NCBI GenBank assembly: GCA_017513965.1 | Contig: JAFWMI010000070.1 | Coordinates: forward strand, 31,568-95,567 | DNA: 64,000 bases | Direction: 5' to 3' | From: Atopobiaceae bacterium | Lineage (GTDB): Bacteria > Actinomycetota > Coriobacteriia > Coriobacteriales > Atopobiaceae | Part shown: in pieces, positions 9,494 through 18,126 of the stretch | Position numbering within the stretch: position 1 is the stretch's first letter | How the letters are laid out: the number at the start of each line of letters is the position of its first letter | Program-made: the position numbers and the translations under genes | The notes under the pieces: generated by a model | Databases searched by the model: none | What the model saw: the letters and a program-made list of their open reading frames with translations, nothing else | Told to the model about the DNA's origin: nothing

Positions 9494-10129
9494 ATGGCAA
9501 GCAAGACCGACATAGCGAAGGCGCTGCTCTCGATCCAGGCAGTGTTCTTGCGACCCGACGATCCGTTCACCTGGGCGAGTGGCATCAAGAGTCCCATCTA
9601 CTGTGACAACCGCCTTACGCTGAGCTATCCAGAGGTTCGGACGCTCATTGACGAGGCGCTCGCGGAGAAGGCAAAGGAGCTGTATCCGGACGTTGAGATG
9701 CTCATGGGCACTTCTACCGCGGGCATTGCCCATGCCGCGATTGCCGCGGATAGGCTGGGAATACCCATGGGCTACGTGCGTGGCTCTGCCAAGGACCACG
9801 GGCGTCAGAACCAAATTGAGGGACGGTGCGAGCCGGGCACCAAGGTCGTGGTAATCGAGGACCTCATCTCCACGGGTGGCTCGGTGCTTGAGTGCGTGGA
9901 CCCGCTGCGCGAGATTGGCGCGAACGTTTTGGGTGTGGTGAGCATCTTCACCTATGGCATGCAGCGCGGTCTTGATCGTTTGGCTGCCGACGACGTTACC
10001 AACACCAGCCTGTGCGACTTGGACACGTTGGTGGATGTGGCGGTGGAGGAGGGCTACATTAAGCCCGAGGACAAGGACCGCCTGCTCAAGTTTAGGGACA
10101 ACCCCTCGGACGAGAGCTGGATGGCATAG
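9494..10129 (+). CDS. pyrE: orotate phosphoribosyltransferase
   Basis: Joins orotate to PRPP, giving orotidine monophosphate in pyrimidine synthesis. The 211-residue protein contains FTWASGIKSPIYCDNR near the start and the PRPP-binding loop VVIEDLISTGGS near residues 119-130. The ATG at 9494 has a strong GGGAGGA site; an upstream in-frame ATG at 9431 has none and would add 21 unusual residues. It lies 77 bases after the amylase gene and 30 bases before sixA on the same strand. No other pyr genes are nearby. Confidence 0.95.
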   Translation: MASKTDIAKALLSIQAVFLRPDDPFTWASGIKSPIYCDNRLTLSYPEVRTLIDEALAEKAKELYPDVEMLMGTSTAGIAHAAIAADRLGIPMGYVRGSAKDHGRQNQIEGRCEPGTKVVVIEDLISTGGSVLECVDPLREIGANVLGVVSIFTYGMQRGLDRLAADDVTNTSLCDLDTLVDVAVEEGYIKPEDKDRLLKFRDNPSDESWMA

Positions 10130-10159
10130 CGCTCGGGGAGCGAGATTGGAGACAGGGGC

Positions 10160-10651
10160 ATGGCACTGACTATTGTGCTTATCCGCCATGGCGAGGCAAA
10201 GCTCAAGGAGCTTGGACAGACTGACTTTGAACGCGAGCTTACCGACGCTGGTGCCAAGGCCTTGCGCGAGGCATTCCCGCGAACGTTGTCGTTGGTGGAC
10301 GTAACGAGCGCGACTGAGCTCTGGATGAGTCCGGCCACCCGCGCGCGTGCTACGGCTGCCATTGCGAACGAGACGCTCGGCATAGAGACATGCCGAGAGG
10401 TGCGCTCCATGTATGCCCAGGATCAAGGAGAGTTCCTGCGCGAGTTGTCTCAGACGAATGCCGACGTGATAGTTGCGGTGGGCCACATTCCCTTTATGGA
10501 GGACATGTGTGCACGGCTGTGCGGACAGTACTTGGGATTTTCGACAGGGGCCGCCGCTGCAGTGGAGATTGACGACCGTGCTGTGCGCGGACTGGGTAGC
10601 GGCTTGGGACGCGGACGGCTCAAGTGGTTTGTGCAGGGTCCTGAGGTGTAG
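10160..10651 (+). CDS. sixA: SixA-like histidine phosphatase
   Basis: A 163-residue member of the histidine phosphatase superfamily. The catalytic RHGEA motif is at residues 9-13 and the second active-site histidine sits in VAVGHIPFME. The short length without inserts matches SixA, which removes phosphate from histidine phosphotransfer domains, but other small-molecule roles are possible. It follows pyrE by 30 bases and is probably co-transcribed. It ends 62 bases before the tRNA gene. Confidence 0.82.
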   Translation: MALTIVLIRHGEAKLKELGQTDFERELTDAGAKALREAFPRTLSLVDVTSATELWMSPATRARATAAIANETLGIETCREVRSMYAQDQGEFLRELSQTNADVIVAVGHIPFMEDMCARLCGQYLGFSTGAAAAVEIDDRAVRGLGSGLGRGRLKWFVQGPEV

Positions 10652-10672
10652 TTGTGAGGAAATAACGAACGC

Positions 10673-10701
10673 TTGCATAGAGCGCACGATTCCTCTATGA
10701 T
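10673..10701 (+). promoter_or_regulatory. sigma-70-type promoter of tRNA-Thr
   Basis: A TTGCAT -35 element (10673-10678) and a TATGAT -10 element (10696-10701) are separated by 17 bases, ending 12 bases before the mature tRNA. The spacing and placement fit a strong vegetative promoter. Confidence 0.75.
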
Positions 10702-10713
10702 TGTCTCTTGCAA

Positions 10714-10789
10714 GCCAGCTTAGCTCAGTCGGTAGAGCACCGCTCTCGTAAAGCGGGGGTCATCAGTTCGAGTCTGATAGCTGGCTCCA
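10714..10789 (+). tRNA. tRNA-Thr (anticodon CGT)
   Basis: A complete cloverleaf can be folded by hand: 7-base acceptor stem GCCAGCT/AGCTGGC, D arm GCTC/GAGC, anticodon stem CCGCT/AGCGG with loop CTCGTAA, five-base variable region, T arm ATCAG/CTGAT with TTCGAGT loop, T discriminator, and an encoded CCA at 10787-10789. The anticodon CGT reads the threonine codon ACG. It has its own promoter and terminator. Confidence 0.97.
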
Positions 10790-10801
10790 GTGCGAAATAA
10801 G

Positions 10802-10835
10802 GGTGGAAGGGTATGAATCCTTCCACCTTTTGTTT
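10802..10835 (+). terminator. Rho-independent terminator of tRNA-Thr
   Basis: Perfect nine-base arms GGTGGAAGG (10802-10810) and CCTTCCACC (10819-10827) around an eight-base loop, followed by TTTTGTTTT. Confidence 0.92.
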
Positions 10836-10861
10836 TGCCAATACACGGGCGGGATATGACG

Positions 10862-10904
10862 GAGGGCGGGGGACACACCTCTATGAGGAGTGTCCCCTGC
10901 CCTC
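10862..10904. repeat. GGGGACA-type intergenic hairpin, copy 1
   Basis: A nested inverted repeat: outer GAGGGC/GCCCTC, middle GGGGACA (10869-10875)/TGTCCCC (10891-10897), inner CCTC/GAGG around a three-base loop. A near-identical hairpin lies at 48734-48764 and a related longer one at 43353-43392. It sits just beyond the 3' end of the decayed protease. Confidence 0.75.
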
Positions 10905-10933
10905 ACCAACCACAGTCGTGAAAATGACTCACC

Positions 10934-11923
10934 CTACGATGCGGAGCTCGCATGATAATGACCGAGCGCCCCAACGTAGGTCTTCCCGCCTTTGGGACGA
11001 AGCATTCGCACGCGCGCATAGTATTTCTTGCCGGGTTTTAGATCTTTGAATGTGGTGGACGTCTTGCCGGCAGCAACCGTCTTGGAGGCGATTACCTTGC
11101 CGCTCCTCTTGCTGTAGAGCAACGCCCTGTAGCCGGCACTGGCAAACTTGTTCTCCCGCCAGGTTACCCGTATGCTGCCTGTGTCCCTACCCGCTTTTGG
11201 TCGGAGGCGTGGGCGTCCTTGGTCGTGCCATCCAAGGCAACGAGGCCATCCATGACCGCGTCGGTCTGGGAGCCCCAGCTGTTCTTGACGATCCAAGCGC
11301 CGTTGTCGGGAGGGGTGTCCTTAAAGTTGGACGCGCCGTAGTCGTCGTCCCATCCCACAATGCAGACCACGTGCGAGGCACCTGCCGAGAACGCGGGATC
11401 ATATGCCGCCCAGGTGTTGGTGTTAAGGGTCTCGTCGCTGATGGTTACGCCCACCGAAACACCGTGGCCCTCGCAAAGCTCCGTTTATCTGGTCGATGTT
11501 ATCCTGCCAGAGGGCATAGTTGCCGCTCTTGCATAGGGGCTGCTTGTGGAAATGTTCCTCGGCATCAAGCTCAACGCCACGGTCGCGCAGGTCAAACTTG
11601 GAGGGTAGGCCTGCGTCGGACTGCAGGAACACCGAGGGTGCAGGTGCGGCGGGTGAGGTCTGGTCGGACGGCGTTTCGTCGGTGGTCCCAACCTCCTCGT
11701 CGATGCTCTCTTCCTGAGCTTCGACGACTACATTGTTGTCGACTGACTCTTCCTCATCCGCGTCGGTCGCTATGGTGATGACCTCTTCCTCGTCGACAGG
11801 ACTCATTTGGTCCTCTGCCAGCGCCATGCGCGGAATGGGGCATAAGCTCATCGTGAGCGCAAGCGTGAGAAATACCGTCAGGGCTGTTCTCATCGCCCTC
11901 TTCTTTGGTTTGACCTTCGCCAT
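10934..11923 (-). pseudogene. decayed secreted C1 (papain-like) cysteine protease with Fn3-like tail
   Basis: Three pieces in different frames form one ancestral gene. Piece one (11923 to about 11485) has a signal peptide (ALTVFLTLALTMSLCPI), an acidic linker and the mature-protease start LPSKFDLRDRG. Piece two (about 11485-11200) has the catalytic histidine in ASHVVCIVGWDDDY and asparagine in GAWIVKNSWGS. Piece three (about 11200-10934) is a fibronectin-III-like domain (GSIRVTW, TTFKDLKPGKKYYARVR). At least two frameshifts are needed, and the expected QGxCGxCW segment with the catalytic cysteine is missing between pieces one and two. So an internal deletion as well as frameshifts has killed the enzyme. 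In-frame ATG codons at 11977, 11923 and 11893 are possible starts. Confidence 0.82.
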
Positions 11924-12073
11924 CCTCCACTGTTCCAGTTGTGTTGCTTGTGACCTCAATATAACAAAAACGCGCACTGACCATGGAAGGACTGCCCCTC
12001 AACGGCTTGTGCCATGGGTGTGGTTTGGCCTACAAAGAGGGATATGTGTGAACTGAGATATTGGTGCTTGGCG

Positions 12074-12103
12074 TTGTGACCCAAATGGTATTTGGAGTAT
12101 TAT
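12074..12103 (+). promoter_or_regulatory. candidate promoter of the 12170 gene
   Basis: TTGTGA (12074-12079) and TATTAT (12098-12103) are 18 bases apart, in a locally AT-rich stretch of the gene-free gap between the decayed protease and the next gene. Confidence 0.45.
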
Positions 12104-12169
12104 TTGCATTTACGGCTCTGGCAAGCTTAATGCGGAGCATTGAAGCGAAGTCTTTGGAAAGGTAAGAGA

Positions 12170-13114
12170 ATGGCGGAAGAGATTACCAACGAGGAACCCA
12201 AGAAGGGTTTTGACATCAAGAACCTCGGCATGGGTGCGTGGATTGGCATCGCCATCGCGGCGTTGGTCGTGGGCGTGCTTATTGGGCACTTTGCCATGGG
12301 CGGTGCCGGTGGTGCTGCACTCGGCAAGACCACGCTTACCGAGGCGGAGCTCGATACCGTGCTGGGTACCTACACGTACGACGGGGCATCGCAATCCGTG
12401 ACAGCCCGCGAGGTAATTGAGCAGGGCTCGTCGCTTGAGTCTGCAAAGAACGAGGAGGGGAACTATGCCGTGCCTTCCGCGGACTCAGTGGTCTCCCTGG
12501 TGCGCAACAAGATCATTGCCAAGGCAGCCGAGAAGGAGGGCGTGACCGTTTCTGATGAGGACCTTTCGGCTTATGCGGAAGAGAATCTGGGTTCGAGCGA
12601 CCTTGCCTCCATCGCGAGCTCCTATGGCATGGACGAGGCGAAGGTGAAGGATCTTCTGCGACAGACGGCACAGATGACCGCTCTCCGCGACAAGGTGGTT
12701 ACCGCCGATGCGGGCGAGGCTCCTGAGGCTCCCGAGGCTCCTGAGTACAAGACCACGGACGACGAGGGCAACGAGCTGAGCGACGAGGACAAGCAGGCGG
12801 CTGAGGACGAGGCCAACAAGGCCATGGACAAGAAGTATGCCAAGTACATCATCAAGCTTGCTGGCGACGAGTGGGACGCCAAGGCCAACAAGTGGAAGAG
12901 CGAAGACGGCGCGTATGCCACCGCGCTCTCGGCCGACGACATCAAGGACCAGTTCAACAAGGATGAGGCTTCGTATAACGCCGCACAGGCTGCCTACTAC
13001 GTTGCCTACCAGAACTACTCCACCGCACAGTCCCAGATCACCACTCAGTGGACGGACTATGTGAACGGGCTGCTGAGCAACGCGAGCATCAACCTGTCCT
13101 CGCTGATTGCGTAG
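12170..13114 (+). CDS. membrane-anchored SurA-N-like protein
   Basis: A 314-residue protein with a short cytoplasmic N-terminus, one membrane helix (WIGIAIAALVVGVLIGHFAMG, about residues 24-44; helix core slightly shorter) and an acidic, alanine-rich outer domain. The segment VRNKIIAKAAEKEGVTVSDED resembles the N-terminal chaperone part of SurA/PrsA-type foldases, but no parvulin isomerase domain is visible. A short EAP-EAP-EAP repeat lies near residue 185. The start at 12170 follows GAAAGG; an ATG ten codons upstream is less well placed. A holdase role at the cell surface is an inference from the weak SurA-N likeness. Confidence 0.72.
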   Translation: MAEEITNEEPKKGFDIKNLGMGAWIGIAIAALVVGVLIGHFAMGGAGGAALGKTTLTEAELDTVLGTYTYDGASQSVTAREVIEQGSSLESAKNEEGNYAVPSADSVVSLVRNKIIAKAAEKEGVTVSDEDLSAYAEENLGSSDLASIASSYGMDEAKVKDLLRQTAQMTALRDKVVTADAGEAPEAPEAPEYKTTDDEGNELSDEDKQAAEDEANKAMDKKYAKYIIKLAGDEWDAKANKWKSEDGAYATALSADDIKDQFNKDEASYNAAQAAYYVAYQNYSTAQSQITTQWTDYVNGLLSNASINLSSLIA

Positions 13115-13136
13115 TTCTTCATCGCATAGCGTGATT

Positions 13137-13180
13137 CGTCGCCCCTTTTCGCTGTTTGCGAGGAGGGGCGACGTTGTTTA
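13137..13180 (+). terminator. Rho-independent terminator after the SurA-N-like gene
   Basis: Perfect ten-base arms CGTCGCCCCT (13137-13146) and AGGGGCGACG (13164-13173) followed by TTGTTT, 22 bases after the stop codon. Confidence 0.85.
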
Positions 13181-13200
13181 TGCCCCTTGGGGACCCGTTT

Positions 13201-13220
13201 TTGACCAGTGGATTGGTCAA
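13201..13220. promoter_or_regulatory. 7-bp inverted repeat upstream of ilvE, possible operator
   Basis: TTGACCA (13201-13207) and TGGTCAA (13214-13220) are perfect inverted arms six bases apart. A good -10 hexamer (TATACT, 13291-13296) lies 70 bases downstream, without a clear -35. The dyad may bind a regulator of branched-chain amino-acid metabolism. No T-run follows, so a terminator is unlikely. Confidence 0.4.
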
Positions 13221-13335
13221 TTGGACTAACGGGAGCGTTCCGCTTTTGTTTCCCCTTGTAATCGTTTCGGTTGCTTTTGCGTTCGCGGACTATACTGTCT
13301 CCATCTGAACGGCAATGGGTATAAGGAGTGATCCT

Positions 13336-14370
13336 ATGGAGAAGAAGGACCTTGACTGGGGTAGCTTGACCTTTAGCTACACGCCCACCGATTACAGCTA
13401 TGTTTGCAACTACAAGGACGGCGAGTGGGGAGAGGACATCCTCACGCCGGACCATACCCTCCAGCTCAGCGAGTGCGCGGGCATCTTCCATTACTGCCAG
13501 GAAGTCTTTGAGGGGCTGAAGGCATACACCACCGAAGATGGCGACATCGTGTGCTTCCGTCCCGACATGAACGCCCAACGCATGGCAGACTCCGCCAAGC
13601 GCATCTGCATGCCGCCCTTCCCAGAGGATCGCTTTGTGGAGGCCGTGAAGCAGGTTGTGAAGGCGAACCTCGCCTGGGTGCCGCCCTTTGGCTCGGGTGC
13701 CACGCTCTACATCCGCCCGTTCATGATTGCCACAGGCGACGTGATTGGCGTGAAGCCCGCCACCGAGTATCAGTTCCGTATTCTGGTGACGCCCGTGGGA
13801 CCCTACTACAAGGGTGGCGTGCAGCCCGTGGCGCTCAAGGTGCCCGAGTACGACCGCGCCGCGCCGCATGGTACCGGCAACATCAAGGCCGGCCTCAACT
13901 ATGCCATGAGCCTGTATCCCAGCGTGCTGGCGCATGCCGAGGGGTTTGCGGACAACATGTTCCTCGATCCCCAAACGCACACGTTCGTCGAGGAGTCCGG
14001 CGGTGCCAACTTCCTGCTCGTTAAGGAAGACGGCTCGCTGGTGGTGCCTCAGTCCGCAACCGACTCCATTCTGCCGTCCATCACGCGCCGCTCGCTGGTG
14101 CAGGTGGCCGAGGAGATGCTGGGCATGAAGGTTGAGCAGCGTCAGGTGCGCTTTGACGAGATCGACCAGTTTGTGGAGTGCGGCATGTGTGGCACGGCTG
14201 CCGTTATTAGCCCGGTGGGCAAGGTCGTTGACCTCGAGGGTAACGAGCACGTGTTTGGTGCTGGCATGGAGCACGTGGGTCCCGTGCTTGCCAAGCTGCG
14301 CGAGACGCTCACGGGCATCCAGTCCGGAGCGATCGAGGACAAGTTTGGCTGGGTGGTAAAGGTCGCCTAG
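13336..14370 (+). CDS. ilvE: branched-chain-amino-acid aminotransferase
   Basis: Transfers the amino group between glutamate and the 2-oxo acids of leucine, isoleucine and valine. The 344-residue protein belongs to PLP fold type IV, in the longer IlvE subgroup. Typical segments are QEVFEGLKAY near residue 59, GATLYIRPFMIATGD, the PLP-lysine region KAGLNYAMSLYP near residue 180, and ECGMCGTAAVISPVG near the end. The ATG at 13336 is preceded by AAGGAG at a proper distance; an upstream ATG at 13315 has none. It is flanked by hairpins and probably monocistronic. Confidence 0.95.
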   Translation: MEKKDLDWGSLTFSYTPTDYSYVCNYKDGEWGEDILTPDHTLQLSECAGIFHYCQEVFEGLKAYTTEDGDIVCFRPDMNAQRMADSAKRICMPPFPEDRFVEAVKQVVKANLAWVPPFGSGATLYIRPFMIATGDVIGVKPATEYQFRILVTPVGPYYKGGVQPVALKVPEYDRAAPHGTGNIKAGLNYAMSLYPSVLAHAEGFADNMFLDPQTHTFVEESGGANFLLVKEDGSLVVPQSATDSILPSITRRSLVQVAEEMLGMKVEQRQVRFDEIDQFVECGMCGTAAVISPVGKVVDLEGNEHVFGAGMEHVGPVLAKLRETLTGIQSGAIEDKFGWVVKVA

Positions 14371-14392
14371 CGGAAAGTCTGCGAATCCGTGT

Positions 14393-14453
14393 GCCACCGG
14401 TAACGGCTATGCTGTGCGGCTCCGTGCTGCCGCACGTAACCGTTGCCGGTGGC
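14393..14453 (+). terminator. nested hairpin terminator after ilvE
   Basis: Outer arms GCCACCGG (14393-14400) and CCGGTGGC (14446-14453), then AACGG/CCGTT, and an inner stem GTGCGGC (14414-14420)/GCCGCAC (14429-14435). It is followed by the modest T-run TTGTTCT. A second imperfect hairpin, GCCAC/GTGGC with GTAA/TTAC inside, lies at 14461-14485. Confidence 0.65.
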
Positions 14454-14471
14454 TTGTTCTGCCACGTGTAA

Positions 14472-14501
14472 TTGTTACTGGTGGCAGGCGTGCGTTATAC
14501 T
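14472..14501 (+). promoter_or_regulatory. candidate promoter of hisS
   Basis: TTGTTA (14472-14477) and TATACT (14496-14501) with an 18-base spacer, 35 bases before the hisS start. No T-box consensus is visible in the short leader. Confidence 0.6.
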
Positions 14502-14535
14502 AGGCGAGTTGCAAAGCGAGTAAGAGAGGCACATC

Positions 14536-15846
14536 ATGGCACAGCGAGTTCAGGGAACCGAGGATCTGTTTGGCAGCTACATGCGTGCCTGGCAGCGTAT
14601 GCAGGACGTGGCGCGCGAGGTATTTGGCACGTATGGGTTCGACATGATCGAGACCCCGGCGATTGAACAGGTGGCCACCTTCGTGCATGGCATTGGCGAG
14701 TCGACCGATGTGGTGCGCAAGGAGATGTTTCGTGTCTTCTCGGGCGCCCTTGTGGAGAGCCTGCTTGCCAAAGGCAGCGAGTCTGGTCTAAAGGCCAAGC
14801 AGCGGTTGGCCCTGCGTCCCGAGGGAACTGCGGGCGTCGTGCGCGCAGCCGTCCAGAACAACTTGGTGCCACAGGGGAGTGCTCCGGCAAAGCTCTGGTA
14901 TGCAGGGCCCATGTTCCGTGGCGAGCGTCCGCAAAAGGGTCGCTTGCGCCAGTTCCACCAAGTGGGCGTTGAGTGGCTTGGGGCGCCTGATCCAGCAGCC
15001 GATGCCGAATGCATCGTAATGCTTATGCAGTTCTTCGAGCGCTTGGGATTCCCTTCGCAGAGCCTGCGCCTCTCCATCAACTCAATGGGTGACGGAGCAT
15101 GTCGTCCCGCCTACCGCGAGAAGGTCCGGGCGTTCATTCTGGATCACGCAGACCAGATGTGCGCCGATTGCTTGGAACGCGCCGAGCTCAATCCCCTGCG
15201 TGCCTTCGACTGCAAAAACGACCATTGCCATGCGGTGATGGCAGGCGCGCCTCTGGCTCCCAATAACCTGTGCGAGGATTGCGCCGAGCACTACGAGCAG
15301 GTCAAGCGCTACTTGGACGAGGCGGGCGTGTGTTACGAGGAAGACCCCACGCTTGTGCGTGGCCTCGACTACTACACGCGGACGGTGTTCGAGGTCGAGG
15401 TGGTGGGATCAGGCGTTGGCGCCATTGGTGGCGGCGGCCGATATGACGGTCTTATGGAGCTCGAGGGGGGCAAGCCTACGCCCGGCCTCGGCTTTGCGGT
15501 AGGATTTGAGCGCATCGTGCTTGCGCTCGAGTCGCAGGGCGTACTTTTGGGCGAGGATTCGCAGGAATGCGTGTATGTGGCCTGTACGCCCGACGTGCGC
15601 TCGTCGGTGTTTGGCACCGTACTTGCGCTGCGTAACGCGGGCATTCGCACCGAGGCGGATTATCAGGGCCGCTCGCTCAAGAGTCAGTTCAAGCAGGCAG
15701 ACAAGCTCGGGGCAACCATTTGTGTGGTGCTGGGGACCGATGAGGTTGAGCGGGGAGCCGCGACGCTCCGCAACATGCGTACGCACGAGCAGGTCGAGGT
15801 GTCTTTGAGCGATCTTGCCAAACGGGTTGCCGAGCAGCTGGCGTAG
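14536..15846 (+). CDS. hisS: histidyl-tRNA synthetase
   Basis: Class II aminoacyl-tRNA synthetase of 436 residues charging tRNA-His. Visible family signatures are RVQGTEDLFG at the N-terminus, motif 2 RPEGTAGVVRA near residue 95, the histidine-specific region GLDYYTRTVFEV near 276, and GGGRYDGL followed by motif 3 GLGFAVGFERI near 318. The C-terminal anticodon-binding domain closes the protein. The family's usual length is matched. It shares a transcript with thpR, three bases downstream. Confidence 0.97.
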   Translation: MAQRVQGTEDLFGSYMRAWQRMQDVAREVFGTYGFDMIETPAIEQVATFVHGIGESTDVVRKEMFRVFSGALVESLLAKGSESGLKAKQRLALRPEGTAGVVRAAVQNNLVPQGSAPAKLWYAGPMFRGERPQKGRLRQFHQVGVEWLGAPDPAADAECIVMLMQFFERLGFPSQSLRLSINSMGDGACRPAYREKVRAFILDHADQMCADCLERAELNPLRAFDCKNDHCHAVMAGAPLAPNNLCEDCAEHYEQVKRYLDEAGVCYEEDPTLVRGLDYYTRTVFEVEVVGSGVGAIGGGGRYDGLMELEGGKPTPGLGFAVGFERIVLALESQGVLLGEDSQECVYVACTPDVRSSVFGTVLALRNAGIRTEADYQGRSLKSQFKQADKLGATICVVLGTDEVERGAATLRNMRTHEQVEVSLSDLAKRVAEQLA

Positions 15847-15849
15847 CGC

Positions 15850-16380
15850 ATGCGCGTGTTCATAGCAGCCGAGCTGCCGTTCGAACTAACCAACGCGCTG
15901 TCGCACACGTCTGCTCTGCTGCGCGACACGGTTAAAGGCCGCTATGTGGGCCCCGATCTGTTTCACGTGACGTTGGCCTTCTTGGGCGAGGTGCCGGGAG
16001 CGCTGGTAGACGATGCCGTAACATCGGTACGGCGCGCATGCGCGTCGCTCTCGCCGTTTGATACGACGCTGGGGTCGTTGGGTACCTTTGGGAGGAGCTC
16101 TTCTGCCGTGCTTTGGCAGGGCTTTGCCAGTGGTCGCGACGACTGGGCAAGGCTCGCCGACTCCGTTCGTGCGGAATTGCGCGAGTCCGGCCTTGCATTC
16201 GATGACAAGGGGTTCATCCCTCACGTAACGCTTATGCGTCGGGCAAACGTGCAGCGGGGGCTCTTGCCCATGCCTGCGATTGAGCGTGGCACGATCGATA
16301 CCGTTGCGGTGTTTTCGTCGGATCTCACGGGTGCTCGACCGCGCTACGAGGCGATCGAGCGCGTGTGGTTGGGCTCCTAG
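15850..16380 (+). CDS. thpR: RNA 2',3'-cyclic phosphodiesterase
   Basis: A 176-residue 2H phosphoesterase of the ThpR/LigT family, hydrolysing 2',3'-cyclic phosphate RNA ends. Both catalytic HxT motifs are present: HVTLAF near residue 38 and HVTLMR near residue 125. The opening RVFIAAELP is also typical. It begins three bases after the hisS stop and is translationally coupled to it. A physiological role in tRNA or RNA repair is possible but not shown by context beyond this linkage. Confidence 0.92.
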   Translation: MRVFIAAELPFELTNALSHTSALLRDTVKGRYVGPDLFHVTLAFLGEVPGALVDDAVTSVRRACASLSPFDTTLGSLGTFGRSSSAVLWQGFASGRDDWARLADSVRAELRESGLAFDDKGFIPHVTLMRRANVQRGLLPMPAIERGTIDTVAVFSSDLTGARPRYEAIERVWLGS

Positions 16381-16514
16381 TGCCTCCTGTGCTGGTTGCT
16401 GGGTACCGATTGCCAAGCTCTGCTCGTCCTCCACGCAAGATTAGTCCATACTGAATACATGCGAGCGAACGGGCTGGCCAGGAGAGGGCCGGCATCGATT
16501 GAAGGAGGGGTTCA

Positions 16515-18089
16515 ATGGCCGATACCATGCGTGGCGTATACACCAATTTATCCGACATTCGTCGTCGTGTTTTTGCCGAGGTGGCAAAGATAGTCTATGA
16601 GACTGCTCAGAACCCCAACTGGACAGACGCCGACTTTGACGCCCGCTTTGAGGAGCTTCCGTACGAGATTGTGCCGGGTGAGGTGGCGACGTATCGCGAG
16701 AGCGTCTTCTTGGAGCGCGCAATCGTGGAGGAGCGCATTCGTTTGGCCATGGGCCTGGATCAAAAGGGCGTCGACCGTCCCATTCGCGTGAGCGCCGGCC
16801 TTGAGGACGCCACGGTTGCCGATCCGTACTACAACCCGCCGCTCATTAACGTGATCAAGTTTGCCTGCAATGCCTGCAAGGACAACGTGTACGTGGTAAC
16901 CGACTCATGCCAGGGGTGCCTTGCGCATCCCTGTCGCGAAATTTGCCGCAAGCAGGCAATCGGCTTCCACAACAAGCGCGCGGTTATTGACCAAGAGAAG
17001 TGCATCAAGTGTGGCATGTGCGCACGCACCTGCCCCTATTCGGCCATCCATCACCATGTGCGGCCGTGCGCCGAGGCATGCGGCATGAAGGCCATTGGCT
17101 CCGACGAGCACGGTCGCGCCGACATTGACTACGAGAAGTGCGTCTCGTGCGGGCAGTGCCTCATCAACTGCCCGTTCGGTGCCATCGCCGACAAGAGCCA
17201 GATTGCGCAGGTTATCTTCTCCATAGTGGGCGGCGACGAGGTCATAGCCATCGTGGCGCCGGCGTTTGTAGGCCAGTTTGGCGGCAAGGGCAACGTGGGC
17301 AAGCTGCGCAATGCTTTCGCCCAGCTTGGCTTTGCGGGCGTTGAGGAGGTGGCCATCGGGGCCGACCTGTGCGCCATCGAGGAAGCGGACATGTTCTTGG
17401 AGGAAGTGCCCGAGAAGATGCCCTTTATGGGCACCTCGTGCTGCCCGGCGTGGTCTTCCATGGCCAAGATGGAGTTCCCTGACCACAAGGAATGCATCTC
17501 CATGGCCCTGACGCCCATGGTGCTCACGGCACGCATGGTACGCAAAAACCGTCCCAACGCGAAGATCATGTTCGTGGGACCCTGCTCGGCCAAGAAGCTC
17601 GAGGCCATGCGCGAGTCCGTGCGCTCCGAGGTTGACTTCGTCCTCACGTTTGAGGAGATGGCCGGCATGATGAGTGCCAAGGACATCGATTACCTCAAGC
17701 TAAAGGACGATAGCAACTCCGACTTTGAGATTGCCTCGGAGGACGGCCGAAACTTCGCGGTGGCAGGTGGCGTTGCCAACGCAGTCGTAAACGTGATTCA
17801 GGAGCGTTATCCCGACCGCGAGGTACAAGTGGCCAACGCCGAGGGCCTCGACAATTGTCGCAAGATGCTCCGCGATGCCATCAAGCACAAGTATGACGGC
17901 TACCTGCTTGAGGGAATGGCATGCCCGGGCGGCTGCATTGCGGGTCCAGGAACCCTGCAGGCCATTAACAAGTCTGCTGCGGCAGTAAAGCGCTATGCGA
18001 AGAAGTCTCCGCACAAGCATGCGGTGGACAATGCCTTCCGCTCCCTCATTCATTCGCTTGAGCGTGAGGACGATGGCATAAAGTCCTAA
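16515..18089 (+). CDS. monomeric [FeFe] hydrogenase, group-B-like
   Basis: A 524-residue iron-only hydrogenase that would interconvert protons and H2 with a ferredoxin-type partner. After a 90-residue N-terminal domain come cysteine motifs for several 4Fe-4S clusters (CQGCLAHPCREIC, CIKCGMCARTCP, CVSCGQCLINCP). All three H-cluster motifs follow: L1 TSCCPAW near residue 310, L2 GPCSAKKLE near 356 and L3 MACPGGCIAGPG near 471. TSCCPAW and VGPC, rather than TSCCPGW and MPC, match group B enzymes from memory. No maturation genes (hydE/F/G) are in the window. Start has a strong AAGGAGG site, and the gene is monocistronic with a terminator. Roles in redox balancing during fermentation or in sensing H2 are both possible. 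Confidence 0.9.
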   Translation: MADTMRGVYTNLSDIRRRVFAEVAKIVYETAQNPNWTDADFDARFEELPYEIVPGEVATYRESVFLERAIVEERIRLAMGLDQKGVDRPIRVSAGLEDATVADPYYNPPLINVIKFACNACKDNVYVVTDSCQGCLAHPCREICRKQAIGFHNKRAVIDQEKCIKCGMCARTCPYSAIHHHVRPCAEACGMKAIGSDEHGRADIDYEKCVSCGQCLINCPFGAIADKSQIAQVIFSIVGGDEVIAIVAPAFVGQFGGKGNVGKLRNAFAQLGFAGVEEVAIGADLCAIEEADMFLEEVPEKMPFMGTSCCPAWSSMAKMEFPDHKECISMALTPMVLTARMVRKNRPNAKIMFVGPCSAKKLEAMRESVRSEVDFVLTFEEMAGMMSAKDIDYLKLKDDSNSDFEIASEDGRNFAVAGGVANAVVNVIQERYPDREVQVANAEGLDNCRKMLRDAIKHKYDGYLLEGMACPGGCIAGPGTLQAINKSAAAVKRYAKKSPHKHAVDNAFRSLIHSLEREDDGIKS

Positions 18090-18126
18090 CGATCGACCGA
18101 CGCGTACGGTTTGGCACTACGCGGAA

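Noticed and set aside
13057..14397. Long minus-strand open frame opposite ilvE
   Set aside because: Antisense shadow with no domain likeness and no ribosome site that fits.
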